Numbered from the stretch's first letter, positions 1-7,631 are shown. The stretch: 15,544 nt of DNA from JBAXLO01 sp037134755 (GCA_037134755.1 JBAXLO010000103.1:1-15544); one strand, 5' to 3'. The notes: generated by a model not told the origin, from the letters alone. A program made the numbers and translations.

Positions 1-72
1 GAATCGAACCGGCACGAGTGTTACCTCATTGGTTTTTGAGACCAACGCGTCTACCAATTCCGCCATCAGGGC
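1..72 (-). tRNA. tRNA-Leu (anticodon CAA), 3' end cut by window edge
   Basis: Read on the minus strand the gene begins GCCCTGATGGCGGAATTGG, the usual bacterial tRNA-Leu acceptor and D-arm pattern. The anticodon arm is TTGGT-CTCAAAA-ACCAA, giving anticodon CAA (reads UUG). A variable arm follows, then GCCGG-TTCGATT of the T arm. The window starts just after the T loop, so the 3' side of the T stem, the acceptor 3' strand and the discriminator base are missing. The 5' end is placed at 72 by counting a 7-base acceptor strand before T8. Confidence 0.95.
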
Positions 73-96
73 GTTCGTAAACGAACGTTGAGGTTG

Positions 97-104
97 CAAA
101 ATTA
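97..104 (-). promoter_or_regulatory. Candidate -7 element of the tRNA-Leu promoter
   Basis: The minus strand reads TAATTTTG, matching the Bacteroidota -7 consensus TAnnTTTG, about 25 bases before the tRNA 5' end. No good TTTG -33 box is visible at the usual distance. Between it and the tRNA lies a short palindrome (72-87). Confidence 0.4.
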
Positions 105-190
105 ATAAATATAATGATATAAGCTTTATTTATTTTCAAAAAAAACAATATTTATTTTTAGAAAAGGTGCATTCTTTTGCATTAATTTGT

Positions 191-198
191 TAATTTTG
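191..198 (+). promoter_or_regulatory. Candidate -7 element of the prs promoter
   Basis: TAATTTTG matches TAnnTTTG and lies 33 bases before the prs start codon, which would give a short leader. A TTTTG at 175-179 is too close to be a standard -33 box, so only the -7 element is supported. Confidence 0.4.
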
Positions 199-231
199 CA
201 AACTGAAAGCGAAATCAAATAAATAATCACA

Positions 232-1173
232 ATGTCGAATCAAGTAAACATATTTTCAGGTAGAGCAACAAGTTACTTAGCTGAAGAGATTGCAAAATGT
301 TATGGTATGGAGTTAGGAAAGTCATTTGTACAGACCTTTTCTGATGGTGAATTCCAACCATCTTTTGAGCAAAGTATAAGAGGTAGTGATGTTTTTATAG
401 TACAATCTACTTTTGCCCCAACTGATAATCTATTTGAGTTATTATTGATGATTGATGCTGCCAAAAGGGCTTCTGCAAGAAGAATTATTGCTGTGATGCC
501 TTACTTCGGCTTTGCTCGTCAAGATAGAAAGGATAAACCAAGGGTTTCGATTGCTTCAAAACTTGTAGCTAACCTATTGACAACTACCGGAGCTCAGCGT
601 TTAATAACTATTGATCTTCATGCTGACCAAATTCAGGGCTTTTTTGACGTTCCTGTTGACCATCTATATGGTTCTTCAATATTTATACCTTATATTAAGA
701 GTTTAAATTTACCAAATCTTACTTTTGCTTCACCTGATACCGGTGGAACACGTAGAGCAGGGGTTTATGCAAAGAATATGGATACAGGTTTTGTGATATG
801 TTACAAACAACGTAATAAACCTAATGAAGTTGGTAAGATGCAATTGATTGGTGATGTTAAAGGTAAAGACGTTATTTTACTTGATGACATTATTGACACA
901 GGTAATACTATTTGTAAAGCAGCTAATATGATGATGGAGAATGGTGCTTCAAGTGTAAGAGCAGTTATTACACATCCATTATTAACAGGATGTGCTTACG
1001 AAATGGTTGAAGAGTCGGCATTAACACAATTGATAGTCAGCAATACTATACCATTAAAAAAACAAAGTGATAAGATTCATGTTATTTCTATCGCAGAACT
1101 TCTGTCGAATGTAATCAGAAGTGTTGAAAATAACGAATCAATTTCATCATTATATAATACTGAAACAAAATAA
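232..1173 (+). CDS. prs: Ribose-phosphate diphosphokinase (PRPP synthase)
   Basis: This enzyme makes 5-phosphoribosyl-1-diphosphate from ribose 5-phosphate and ATP in the cytoplasm, feeding purine, pyrimidine, histidine, tryptophan and NAD synthesis. The 313 residues are the normal family length. The flexible-loop signature RQDRKDKPR is at 96-104, the catalytic-site histidine in DLHADQIQGFF is at 130, and the PRPP-binding loop DDIIDTGNT is at 218-226. The ATG at 232 has no Shine-Dalgarno sequence, as is usual in Bacteroidota, and the protein begins at the expected family position. It is divergent from the tRNA-Leu gene and lies 81 bases before rplY with no terminator between, so the two may be cotranscribed. 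Nothing is odd about the protein. Confidence 0.97.
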   Translation: MSNQVNIFSGRATSYLAEEIAKCYGMELGKSFVQTFSDGEFQPSFEQSIRGSDVFIVQSTFAPTDNLFELLLMIDAAKRASARRIIAVMPYFGFARQDRKDKPRVSIASKLVANLLTTTGAQRLITIDLHADQIQGFFDVPVDHLYGSSIFIPYIKSLNLPNLTFASPDTGGTRRAGVYAKNMDTGFVICYKQRNKPNEVGKMQLIGDVKGKDVILLDDIIDTGNTICKAANMMMENGASSVRAVITHPLLTGCAYEMVEESALTQLIVSNTIPLKKQSDKIHVISIAELLSNVIRSVENNESISSLYNTETK

Positions 1174-1254
1174 AATACACCTATATAATAATTAATAAAT
1201 AAGAGTAAGGAAGTTTAGGGTGTGACTTTTTAACTCAATAATAAATTACATAAA

Positions 1255-1833
1255 ATGAAAACAGTATCAATGAGCGGTTCTCTAAGAGAGAACGTAGGGA
1301 AAAAGGATGCTAGAAAAACCAGATTAGAAGGCAAGGTTCCTTGTGTTCTTTATGGTGGATCAGAACAATTACATTTCTCAATTCCTGAAAAAGATTTTAA
1401 AGACATTATCTTCACTCCAGAAGTTTGTTTTATAGATCTTAATGTAGATGGAAAAGAGTTTAAAGCTTCTTTAAAAGATGTACAGTACCATCCGGTAACT
1501 GATAACATTTATCACGTTGACTTCTTAGAAATTATCGAAGGTAAAACAATTACAATGAACATTCCTTTAGTTGTTACCGGTAATTCAACAGGGGTTTTAA
1601 GAGGGGGTAAATTAATCAGAAAACTCAGGAGAATAAAAGTGAAAGGTTTACCACACTTAATTCCTGATAACATTACTCTTGATATTACTGATTTAGATAT
1701 CGGTGGTTCAATAAAAGTAAGTAGCCTAACAAGTGATGGAATTGAATTCTTAGATTCAAAAAACATCGAATTAGTTGCTGTTAAAATGACTAGAGCAGTT
1801 GAAGAAGCTACAACTGAAGTTGCTAAAAAGTAA
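1255..1833 (+). CDS. rplY: 50S ribosomal protein bL25, long TL5/CTC form
   Basis: This protein binds 5S rRNA in the large ribosomal subunit. The 192 residues match the long (CTC/TL5) form rather than the roughly 94-residue Escherichia coli form. The N-terminal 5S-binding domain covers about residues 1-92 and ends in the family signature DVQYHPVTDNIYHVDF (75-90). The C-terminal beta domain covers about 95-180, and the short tail is rich in E, T and K. It follows prs on the same strand and is closed by a 16-bp terminator 17 bases after its stop. Placement beside pth is common in bacteria and fits a translation-linked neighbourhood. The long frame on the opposite strand over its 3' half is only a shadow. 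Confidence 0.96.
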   Translation: MKTVSMSGSLRENVGKKDARKTRLEGKVPCVLYGGSEQLHFSIPEKDFKDIIFTPEVCFIDLNVDGKEFKASLKDVQYHPVTDNIYHVDFLEIIEGKTITMNIPLVVTGNSTGVLRGGKLIRKLRRIKVKGLPHLIPDNITLDITDLDIGGSIKVSSLTSDGIEFLDSKNIELVAVKMTRAVEEATTEVAKK

Positions 1834-1850
1834 TTAATAGTTAACATATT

Positions 1851-1892
1851 AATAAAGGTATAAAGTATTGCACTTTATACCTTTATTTTTTT
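1851..1892 (+). terminator. Rho-independent terminator after rplY
   Basis: A perfect 16-bp stem (1851-1866 with 1872-1887) has a 5-base loop ATTGC and runs into a T tract at 1886-1892. It should end the prs-rplY transcript. It lies only 13 bases before pth, so pth depends either on read-through or on a promoter overlapping the stem; TACCTTTA at 1878-1885 is a one-mismatch -7 element. Confidence 0.9.
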
Positions 1893-1905
1893 AATACAAT
1901 CCGAA

Positions 1906-2469
1906 ATGAAATATCTTATCTGTGGTTTAGGAAATGTGGGTGACGAATATGAAAATACGCGTCATAATATTGGTTTTATTATTTTGGATGCTTTGATAAA
2001 AGGATTTGATGCTAAGTTTGCAATCGACAGACATGCTTATCATGCTGAAATAAAGTTTAAAGGCAGGACATTAATATTAATAAAGCCTACCACTTATATG
2101 AATTTGAGTGGTAAAGCTGTTAAATATTGGATGACTAAAGAAGCTATCCCTCTCGAAAACACATTAATTGTTCTTGATGATTTGGCATTGCAACCCGGAG
2201 CTATTCGAATGAAGAAATCGGGTAATGATGGAGGTCATAATGGCTTAATCCACATTAACGAAACGCTTAACACTATCGAATATCCTCGTTTGCGCTTTGG
2301 TATTGGCAATGATTATGCTCGTGGTTTTCAAGTGGATTATGTGTTGGGTAAATGGACCAGAAAAGAAGAAGATATTATTATTCCTAAAATAGATGTAGCT
2401 GTTGAAATGATTAAAAGCTTCACCACTATTGGTATTGAACGCACTATGAATTTCTTTAATAATAAATAA
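1906..2469 (+). CDS. pth: Peptidyl-tRNA hydrolase
   Basis: This enzyme releases peptides from peptidyl-tRNAs that drop off the ribosome, recycling tRNA. At 187 residues it has the usual length. The N-terminal signature LICGLGNVGDEYENTRHNIG carries N10 and the catalytic H20. PTTYMNLSG holds N66, the LDDLAL segment has D91 at the position of the conserved acidic residue, and GGHNG has N112. All key residues known from the E. coli enzyme are therefore present. The ATG at 1906 gives the standard N-terminus. The rplY terminator lies immediately upstream. No terminator is visible for nearly 900 bases downstream, so its message may run through the repeat frame to the hairpin at 3377-3414. Confidence 0.97.
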   Translation: MKYLICGLGNVGDEYENTRHNIGFIILDALIKGFDAKFAIDRHAYHAEIKFKGRTLILIKPTTYMNLSGKAVKYWMTKEAIPLENTLIVLDDLALQPGAIRMKKSGNDGGHNGLIHINETLNTIEYPRLRFGIGNDYARGFQVDYVLGKWTRKEEDIIIPKIDVAVEMIKSFTTIGIERTMNFFNNK

Positions 2470-2867
2470 GAAATCAAATTACTAATTAAGTTGCTAAAGA
2501 CAAGGCTGATAATATGAATTCAGAGGCTGACACCTAGGCAAACGACTTGGTAACTAAGGCGAAATCGCAAGGTGATGGCATTATTAAAACTACTTAAGAC
2601 AAAACCTAGTTGTAATATGCATCTAAAGCGCATACTACAAACTATCCCTTCAATTCTTTTTCGCATTTAATGCATATTTTTATCTCATTTAATAATAATT
2701 TCGGTATAAATATTATTTTTTAGCATCAGAAAGGTTTGTACTATACCCTTAGCGGGAATGCTTTTGTATTTTAACGATTTATTTATGAAAGATAATTAAT
2801 ACTTTTATCATATTAAAAAGTTTACATTACTAAGAGTTCTTAAACAAGTATTTAAACTTTAAAAGAA
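2470..2867. other. Gene-poor gap after pth
   Basis: These 398 bases hold no intact gene that I can support. The first third includes a decayed-looking reading frame (2490-2597, listed separately). The remainder is very AT-rich, with no clear TAnnTTTG element, no strong hairpin and no RNA gene that I recognise. Confidence 0.5.
2490..2597 (+). pseudogene. Possible remnant of a small A/K/D-rich helical protein
   Basis: In one frame the sequence reads VAKDKADNMNSEADT, then a stop (2535-2537), then ANDLVTKAKSQGDGIIKTT and a stop. The A/K/D/E-rich, N-poor-in-hydrophobic pattern resembles small YtxH- or LEA-like helical proteins. There is no start codon, a stop immediately precedes the frame, and it is broken in the middle. 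The composition differs from the AT-rich noise around it, which is the only support. It may be chance. Confidence 0.22.
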
Positions 2868-3347
2868 ATGAAGACAGCTTGCACAAGAAAAATGAATAGT
2901 ATCGAAAACAACAAGGGCATAATTGTATGCAGTGTTTGTGCAAATGATAGCTTATCTATAAAATCAAATCATAACTCACATATAAATAAAAGGTTCGATT
3001 ATTTAGTCAATCGTTCAAACGACTTTGTCAATCGTCCAAACGATTTGTTCAATCGTCCAAACGACTTAGTCAATCGTCCAAACGACTTAGTCAATCGTCC
3101 AAACGACTTAGTCAATCGTCCAAACGATTTGTTCAATCGTCCAAACGATTTAGTCAATCGTTCAAACGACTTTGTCAATCGTCCAAACGACTTAGTCAAT
3201 CGTCCAAACGATTTGTTCAATCGTTTTACATTGGTTACCAAACATTATGTTGAGAAACTGGGTAAGCAGTTTAAAGACTTGTTAAAGTGTGTTGATATTA
3301 AGGATATTTATCTATCGAATTACGAATTAAGATTCATAAAAACGTAA
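2868..3347 (+). CDS. Heptapeptide-repeat hypothetical protein, coding status uncertain
   Basis: I do not recognise a family. The 159-codon frame has a unique N-terminus of about 45 residues (possible alternative start MNSIENN at 2895). Ten heptads of the type NRPNDLV/NRSNDFV/NRPNDLF follow at about residues 48-117, then a unique tail containing KHYVEKLGKQFKDLLKCVDI. Each heptad is one 21-bp DNA unit. Prolines in every unit argue against a classic coiled coil. The last dozen residues are encoded by AATTCG-type repeat DNA, and the repeat is open on the minus strand too (2999-3241), so the length of the frame is not strong evidence by itself. In favour of expression, a terminator hairpin follows 29 bases after the stop. 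There is no signal peptide or membrane segment. It could equally be a noncoding minisatellite that happens to lack stops. Confidence 0.35.
   Translation: MKTACTRKMNSIENNKGIIVCSVCANDSLSIKSNHNSHINKRFDYLVNRSNDFVNRPNDLFNRPNDLVNRPNDLVNRPNDLVNRPNDLFNRPNDLVNRSNDFVNRPNDLVNRPNDLFNRFTLVTKHYVEKLGKQFKDLLKCVDIKDIYLSNYELRFIKT
3008..3227 (+). repeat. 21-bp tandem minisatellite, 10 units plus a partial
   Basis: Ten units of exactly 21 bp start at 3008, 3029, 3050, 3071, 3092, 3113, 3134, 3155, 3176 and 3197, with a partial copy at 3218-3227. Each begins CAATCGTYCAAACGAYTT. Units 3, 4 and 5 are identical; the others differ at a few positions (T/C after CAATCGT, GAC/GAT, TTA/TTG/TTT, GT/TT). In several units AATCGT-CCAA-ACGATT can form a 6-bp hairpin. 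The low divergence indicates recent expansion. Confidence 0.97.
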
Positions 3348-3370
3348 TTCGCAATTCGTAATTCGCAATT
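3316..3370. repeat. AATTCG/CGAATT short repeats with a 13-bp inverted repeat
   Basis: CGAATTACGAATT at 3316-3328 is exactly complementary to AATTCGTAATTCG at 3353-3365, and further AATTCG copies fill 3346-3370. Similar AATTCGTAATT runs are, from memory, common between genes of Bacteroidota. The left arm lies inside the 3' end of the heptad-repeat frame. Confidence 0.8.
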
Positions 3371-3376
3371 AATTTT

Positions 3377-3414
3377 AAAAGAGCCGTTAGCAAATTAGTG
3401 TTAATGGCTTTTTT
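3377..3414 (+). terminator. Rho-independent terminator after the heptad-repeat frame
   Basis: GCCGTTAGC (3383-3391) pairs with GTTAATGGC (3400-3408), nine pairs with two G-U, over an 8-base loop. It is preceded by AAAAGA and followed by TTTTTT (3409-3414). It implies a plus-strand transcript through the repeat frame, possibly starting at pth. Confidence 0.8.
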
Positions 3415-3553
3415 CTTATTATAATCTTCTTTATTAATAATAAGAAAAGAATAATCATCATCAAAAACATTAAAAATCATTTAATTATCAATAATATTAT
3501 AATAAAAATAATATTTTTAACATACAAATAAGCTTTAATTCAAGACTTATGAC

Positions 3554-3561
3554 TACATTTG
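3554..3561 (+). promoter_or_regulatory. Candidate -7 element for the C69 dipeptidase
   Basis: TACATTTG is an exact TAnnTTTG match 27 bases before the start codon, leaving a leader of roughly 20 bases. The -33 region is only CTTTAA. The same octamer precedes hsdM. Confidence 0.5.
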
Positions 3562-3588
3562 TCGCTCAAAAAAACAATTGAATAACCT

Positions 3589-5328
3589 ATGAATAAATAT
3601 CGTATTTTTGTACTTACAGGCATGTTTGCCTTAGTATTAAGTGTACTGAGCACCAATGCTTGTACTAATTTTTTGGTAACAAAAGGAGCATCAAAAGATG
3701 GCTCAACAATGATTACCTACGCAGCCGATTCGCACACATTGTATGGCGAATTATACTACCGCCCGGCTATGGATTACGCTGAAGGTGCTATGATGGACGT
3801 AATTGAGTGGGACACAGGCAAGCCAATGGGCAAGATTAAGCAAGCACGCCACACCTATTCGGTTGTTGGCAACATGAATGAGTATCAGGTGGCTATTGGC
3901 GAAACAACTTATGGTGGACGTATGGAATTGTATGATACTACTGCCATAATTGATTATGGTAGTATGATGTACATTGCATTGCAACGTTCGAAAACTGCTC
4001 GCGAAGCCATCAAAGTAATGGCCGAATTGGTAGCCGAATATGGTTATGCCAGCGAAGGCGAATCTATTTCGGTATCGGATGTTAACGAAGTGTGGATCTT
4101 CGAAATCATTGGCAAAGGCGCGCCAAGTGTAGGCAAAGATGGCAAAAGAATATATGATAAAGGGGCAGTTTGGGTAGCTCGTCGCATCCCTGATGGATAT
4201 ATTTCGGGTCATGCTAACCATGCACGTATCACTACTTTCCCTTTTGATAAAGACAAAAGCTCTATCTCGAGCAAGAATTTAAATAAGATCTTTGATCCAC
4301 GTGTTGAGAATGTTTATTCTTATGATGTTGTTACTTTTGCTCGTAGCAGAGGCTACTTTAAGGGAGAAGATAAGGATTTTAGTTTCTCAGATGTATATGC
4401 TCCTGTTGATTTTGAAGGCGCACGTTTCTGCGAAGGACGTGTATGGGCAGGTTTCAATAAAGTAAATAAAGACATGGCTCAATACATTGATTATGTTAAA
4501 GGTGAGAACCTTAAAAACAGGATGCCTTTATGGATAAAACCTGATTTTAAACTTTCTTTACAGGATGTAAAAGGTTTGATGAGAGATCATTTTGAAGGCA
4601 CACCATTTGACATGACAAAAGATGTAGGTGCAGGTCCTTATGAATGTGGTTACCGCTGGCGTCCACTTACCTGGAAAGTAAATGGTAAGGAATATGTAAA
4701 CGAAAGAGCAACCTCAACACAACAGACAGGCTTCTCATTTGTAGCACAATCACGCCCTAATATGCCCGATAAGATTGGTGGCATCTTTTGGTTCAGTGTT
4801 GATGATAGTTATAGCACTGTTTATGTTCCTATGTATTGCGGTATTACCAAGATTCCTGAACCTTATAGAGAAGGTAACGGCAGTATGGTTGAATATTCTG
4901 AAACATCTGCTTTCTGGATCTTTAACTTTGTTTCTAACTTCTGTTATTTAAGGTATAATGTTATGATAAAAGATGTTCAGAAGGTACAAAGTGAGCTTGA
5001 GAACAAATTTATTGCCGAAGTACCTGCTGTTGATAAGAAAGCAATGGATGCTTATGCAGTTAGCAAAGAAAAAGCACAAGAAATCATTAATAACTATTCA
5101 AATGAACAAGCTAATCTTACAGCTACAAGATACAAAAAACTTGGTCAGTATTTACTTGTTAAATACATGGATGGCAATATAAAGAAAGAAAAAGACGGTA
5201 AGTTTATGATGAATGGTTACACACAATCAGCATCACCTAGCCAACCCGGCTATCCTGAATGGTATTTAAAAAAGATAGTTGATGATGCCGGCGAAAGACT
5301 AAAGGTTATTGAAGAACCAAAGAAATAA
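3589..5328 (+). CDS. Secreted dipeptidase, peptidase family C69
   Basis: This is a family C69 (PepD-type) N-terminal-nucleophile dipeptidase, expected to cleave dipeptides after export. Residues 1-24 form a signal peptide: basic NKYR, a hydrophobic core to about 20, then STNA. C25 follows in CTNFLVTKGASKDGS, the expected catalytic cysteine that becomes the N-terminus after cleavage. The region before C25 is not a good lipobox (T-N-A), so a lipoprotein is less likely. The 579 residues fit the full-length family, and downstream blocks such as HTYSVVGNMNEYQVAIGETTYGG (near residue 90, quoted only as landmarks HTYSVVGN and IGETTYGG) and the GCG-like YECGYRWRP segment fit the same fold. It is monocistronic, with its own -7 element and a two-way terminator. 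The first half looks somewhat richer in G and C than the second. Confidence 0.92.
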   Translation: MNKYRIFVLTGMFALVLSVLSTNACTNFLVTKGASKDGSTMITYAADSHTLYGELYYRPAMDYAEGAMMDVIEWDTGKPMGKIKQARHTYSVVGNMNEYQVAIGETTYGGRMELYDTTAIIDYGSMMYIALQRSKTAREAIKVMAELVAEYGYASEGESISVSDVNEVWIFEIIGKGAPSVGKDGKRIYDKGAVWVARRIPDGYISGHANHARITTFPFDKDKSSISSKNLNKIFDPRVENVYSYDVVTFARSRGYFKGEDKDFSFSDVYAPVDFEGARFCEGRVWAGFNKVNKDMAQYIDYVKGENLKNRMPLWIKPDFKLSLQDVKGLMRDHFEGTPFDMTKDVGAGPYECGYRWRPLTWKVNGKEYVNERATSTQQTGFSFVAQSRPNMPDKIGGIFWFSVDDSYSTVYVPMYCGITKIPEPYREGNGSMVEYSETSAFWIFNFVSNFCYLRYNVMIKDVQKVQSELENKFIAEVPAVDKKAMDAYAVSKEKAQEIINNYSNEQANLTATRYKKLGQYLLVKYMDGNIKKEKDGKFMMNGYTQSASPSQPGYPEWYLKKIVDDAGERLKVIEEPKK

Positions 5329-5370
5329 GAGGCTTTTAGGCATTAGGCTATTAGACTATTAGGCAATAAT

Positions 5371-5408
5371 AAAAGAGCCATCTTCACTTATATGAAGATG
5401 GCTCTTTT
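5371..5408. terminator. Bidirectional terminator between the C69 gene and pyrD
   Basis: A perfect 16-bp stem (5371-5386 with 5393-5408) has a 6-base loop. The stem ends are AAAA and TTTT, so each strand ends in a T run. It lies 42 bases after the dipeptidase stop and 35 bases after the pyrD stop on the other strand, serving both convergent transcripts. Just before it (5335-5366) are short TTAGGCA/TTAGGCT/TTAGACT repeats. Confidence 0.9.
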
Positions 5409-5443
5409 GCTATTTATTTGTAGATAATAAAGGCTTCAAGTGT

Positions 5444-6352
5444 TTACTTGAGCCCTCCTATAATTTCACTAACAGAGCTATGACGGTGACGTCTAAGATA
5501 ATCTTCGATACCTGCAATAATTTTAGTACACACAGCAGGGTCAATAAAGTTAGCGGTACCAACTTGTACTGCTGTTGCACCGGCAAGCAAAAACTCAATA
5601 GCATCAGTGGCAGTCATTATACCTCCCAATCCAATCACAGGAATCTTTACAGCTTTGGACACCTGCCAAACCATGCGCAAAGCAATAGGCTTAACAGCCG
5701 GCCCGGATAATCCTCCTGTATATGTTGATAAAACAGGAGTCTTTCTTTCGGCATTAATAGCCATCCCTAGCAAGGTGTTTATCAATGAAACAGAGTCAGC
5801 ACCGGCAGCTTCAACAGCTACTGCCATCTCTGCAATATTAGTTACATTAGGAGATAGTTTAACTATCAAAGTCTTTTTGTAAACTTGGCGTATTGCTTTG
5901 GTTACAGCACTTGCCGAATGGCAACTAGTCCCAAAAGCCATACCACCTTCCTTAACATTAGGGCACGAGATATTGAGTTCGATAGCAGGAATCTTATCAA
6001 GATCATTAAGCTTTGAAGCTACTTCAATATATTCATCTACTGTAGAACCGGAAACATTAACAATCATGTGCGTATCGTAATCTTTTATGCGGGGATAAAT
6101 ATCCGAGATAAAATAATCAACACCTTTATTCTGCAAGCCTACTGCATTCAACATACCGGCAGGAGTTTCGGCCATACGTGGATAAGCATTGCCCTCGCGA
6201 TGCGAACCGGTAGTACCTTTAACAAATATACCACCTAAAGTAGATATATCCATGAAATCAGTAAACTCTTCGCCATAACCAAACGTACCCGAAGCCGTCA
6301 TCACAGGGTTCTTCAGACACAAATCCTTTATTTTAACACCTAAATCTATCAT
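5444..6352 (-). CDS. pyrD: Dihydroorotate dehydrogenase, class 1B catalytic subunit
   Basis: This enzyme oxidises dihydroorotate to orotate with FMN, the fourth step of pyrimidine synthesis. The 302 residues match PyrDB. The N-terminal NPVMTASGTFGYG, the substrate loop with NAVGLQNKG at 69-77, and ELNISCPNVKEGG with C130 as the class 1 catalytic base are all present. The FMN phosphate site GLGGIMTATDA near 241-251 and AVQVGTANF near 261-269 are also seen. Class 1B is confirmed by pyrK immediately upstream with a 9-base gap, since the two subunits form a heterotetramer that passes electrons to NAD+. It is the last gene of the minus-strand operon before the two-way terminator. Confidence 0.97.
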   Translation of the reverse strand: MIDLGVKIKDLCLKNPVMTASGTFGYGEEFTDFMDISTLGGIFVKGTTGSHREGNAYPRMAETPAGMLNAVGLQNKGVDYFISDIYPRIKDYDTHMIVNVSGSTVDEYIEVASKLNDLDKIPAIELNISCPNVKEGGMAFGTSCHSASAVTKAIRQVYKKTLIVKLSPNVTNIAEMAVAVEAAGADSVSLINTLLGMAINAERKTPVLSTYTGGLSGPAVKPIALRMVWQVSKAVKIPVIGLGGIMTATDAIEFLLAGATAVQVGTANFIDPAVCTKIIAGIEDYLRRHRHSSVSEIIGGLK

Positions 6353-6361
6353 ACTATTATT

Positions 6362-7141
6362 TTAATATACCCAACCAGCCAATTCTTTCGGATTAAATAT
6401 AGGGCCCTCTGTACAAGTACATTTGTTGCCATGTCTGGTTTCCACAACACAACATAAACAAGCACCTATTCCACAAGCCATCATGTTTTCTAACGACACT
6501 TCGCATCTCTTCCCATGATTAAATGCAAACTTTGACAACACTCGCATCATAGGTTCGGGACCACAAGTATATATCATCGAAAACTCACATTTTACAGGCT
6601 TTAGAATACTATGATTGGTAACTAATCCTTTTTCACCCATCGAACCATCCTGTGTAGTAATATAAACAGTACTATGCTTTTTGTATTCATGTACCTCAAG
6701 GATATCTTCCTTACTTCTTCCGCCAATTAAAGTGGAAACTTTAAAACCTTTAGCTTTTAAGAATCTGGCAAGATATAATAATGGAGCCACTCCACAACCG
6801 CCACCAACCAACAAAATGTTGTCTTCGGTAGGAATACTGAACGAATTGCCCAATGGATAAACTATATTTACAGTCTCTCCGCATTGTGCATGGCTTAAGG
6901 TGTTAGTGCCTTCGCCTAACTTCTGAATAAGAAACTTAATAGTGTTTTCCTTATAATTAACATCATGTACTGATATTGGCCGACGAAGAAAGACATTCTT
7001 ATTTCCTTTTACCTCCATCTGCACAAATTGTCCCGGTAATATTTCGGACAATTTCTCGGGTGCTTTAAGTTCTAATAAAAAATAGTTATGGTTGATCTGT
7101 TGATTTCCCACAACTAACATATCATGTATATATTTCTTCAT
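6362..7141 (-). CDS. pyrK: Dihydroorotate dehydrogenase electron-transfer subunit PyrK
   Basis: PyrK carries FAD and a [2Fe-2S] cluster and links PyrD to NAD+. At 259 residues it has the normal length. The FAD-binding motif RRPISV is at 53-58, the NAD-site glycine motif VGGGCGVAP at 112-120, and CGPEPMM at 203-209. The cluster ligands are C223, C228, C231 and probably C243 (in CTCTEGPIF), in the family pattern C-x4-C-x2-C-xn-C. The last spacing, 11 residues, is shorter than in the Bacillus and Lactococcus proteins as I recall them, and C241 is an alternative fourth ligand. It sits directly before pyrD in the same operon. Confidence 0.96.
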   Translation of the reverse strand: MKKYIHDMLVVGNQQINHNYFLLELKAPEKLSEILPGQFVQMEVKGNKNVFLRRPISVHDVNYKENTIKFLIQKLGEGTNTLSHAQCGETVNIVYPLGNSFSIPTEDNILLVGGGCGVAPLLYLARFLKAKGFKVSTLIGGRSKEDILEVHEYKKHSTVYITTQDGSMGEKGLVTNHSILKPVKCEFSMIYTCGPEPMMRVLSKFAFNHGKRCEVSLENMMACGIGACLCCVVETRHGNKCTCTEGPIFNPKELAGWVY

Positions 7142-7169
7142 TTATTATAATTTAGTAATAGTTATCATT

Positions 7170-7631
7170 TTACATCCCTCTGTTTCTTCCGCTTATTTCA
7201 ATTATATTAATAACAAAACACGAGACATTTGTTATTGCCGGCTTTGAATACTCAAAAGTTTTGCCGGTATATTTCATCATAACCTTATTCATTATATCGG
7301 TTTTCTTTTGGATATCTTCTTCAAATTCAACCTTACCACTTGCTACTACACTTTTATAAGTCATGCTATAACTACATGCAACTGTCTCATGGTGATGAAA
7401 AAGCTTATGACCTAAACTAAAAGCTATACATACATCAGGATTAACTTTTAAGATGTCAAGTTTCTTACCGAAACTACCCGAGTGCAGGTATATCTTATTG
7501 TCTTCATACGCAAAGTTAAAAGGCAATACATAAGGTTTACCATCTTTATCAACCATGCTTACATAGCAAACTTCACAGTTATTTATAACTTCTTCTAGTT
7601 CTGAATGCTTTTCAATTATTTTTGTGTTCAT
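7170..7631 (-). CDS. Pyridoxamine 5'-phosphate oxidase-fold flavoprotein, NimA-like
   Basis: The 153-residue protein has the split beta-barrel pattern of the PNPOx-like FMN-binding superfamily: the strand pair YVSMVDKDGKPYVLPFNFAY (23-42), then YLHSGSFGKKLDIL (48-61), NPDVCIAF and SYSMTYKSVVASGKVEF (87-103). The central SGxxGKKLD segment and the Y-KSV-ASG-V strand are typical of the NimA-like group, some of which reduce nitroimidazoles. The substrate here is unknown and resistance should not be assumed. It overlaps the upstream holin-family gene by four bases (ATGA) and lies 28 bases before pyrK, so it belongs to the operon. It could alternatively be a general FMN- or heme-binding oxidoreductase. 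Confidence 0.85.
   Translation of the reverse strand: MNTKIIEKHSELEEVINNCEVCYVSMVDKDGKPYVLPFNFAYEDNKIYLHSGSFGKKLDILKVNPDVCIAFSLGHKLFHHHETVACSYSMTYKSVVASGKVEFEEDIQKKTDIMNKVMMKYTGKTFEYSKPAITNVSCFVINIIEISGRNRGM

Noticed and set aside
1512..1847. Minus-strand frame over rplY
   Set aside because: It lies wholly opposite a confident ribosomal protein gene and has no protein-like features.
3008..3227. CRISPR array
   Set aside because: Units are contiguous 21-bp tandem copies with no spacers.
3612..3666. Lipoprotein signal in the C69 dipeptidase
   Set aside because: Residues before C25 are T-N-A, a poor lipobox, and C25 is expected to be the catalytic N-terminal nucleophile.
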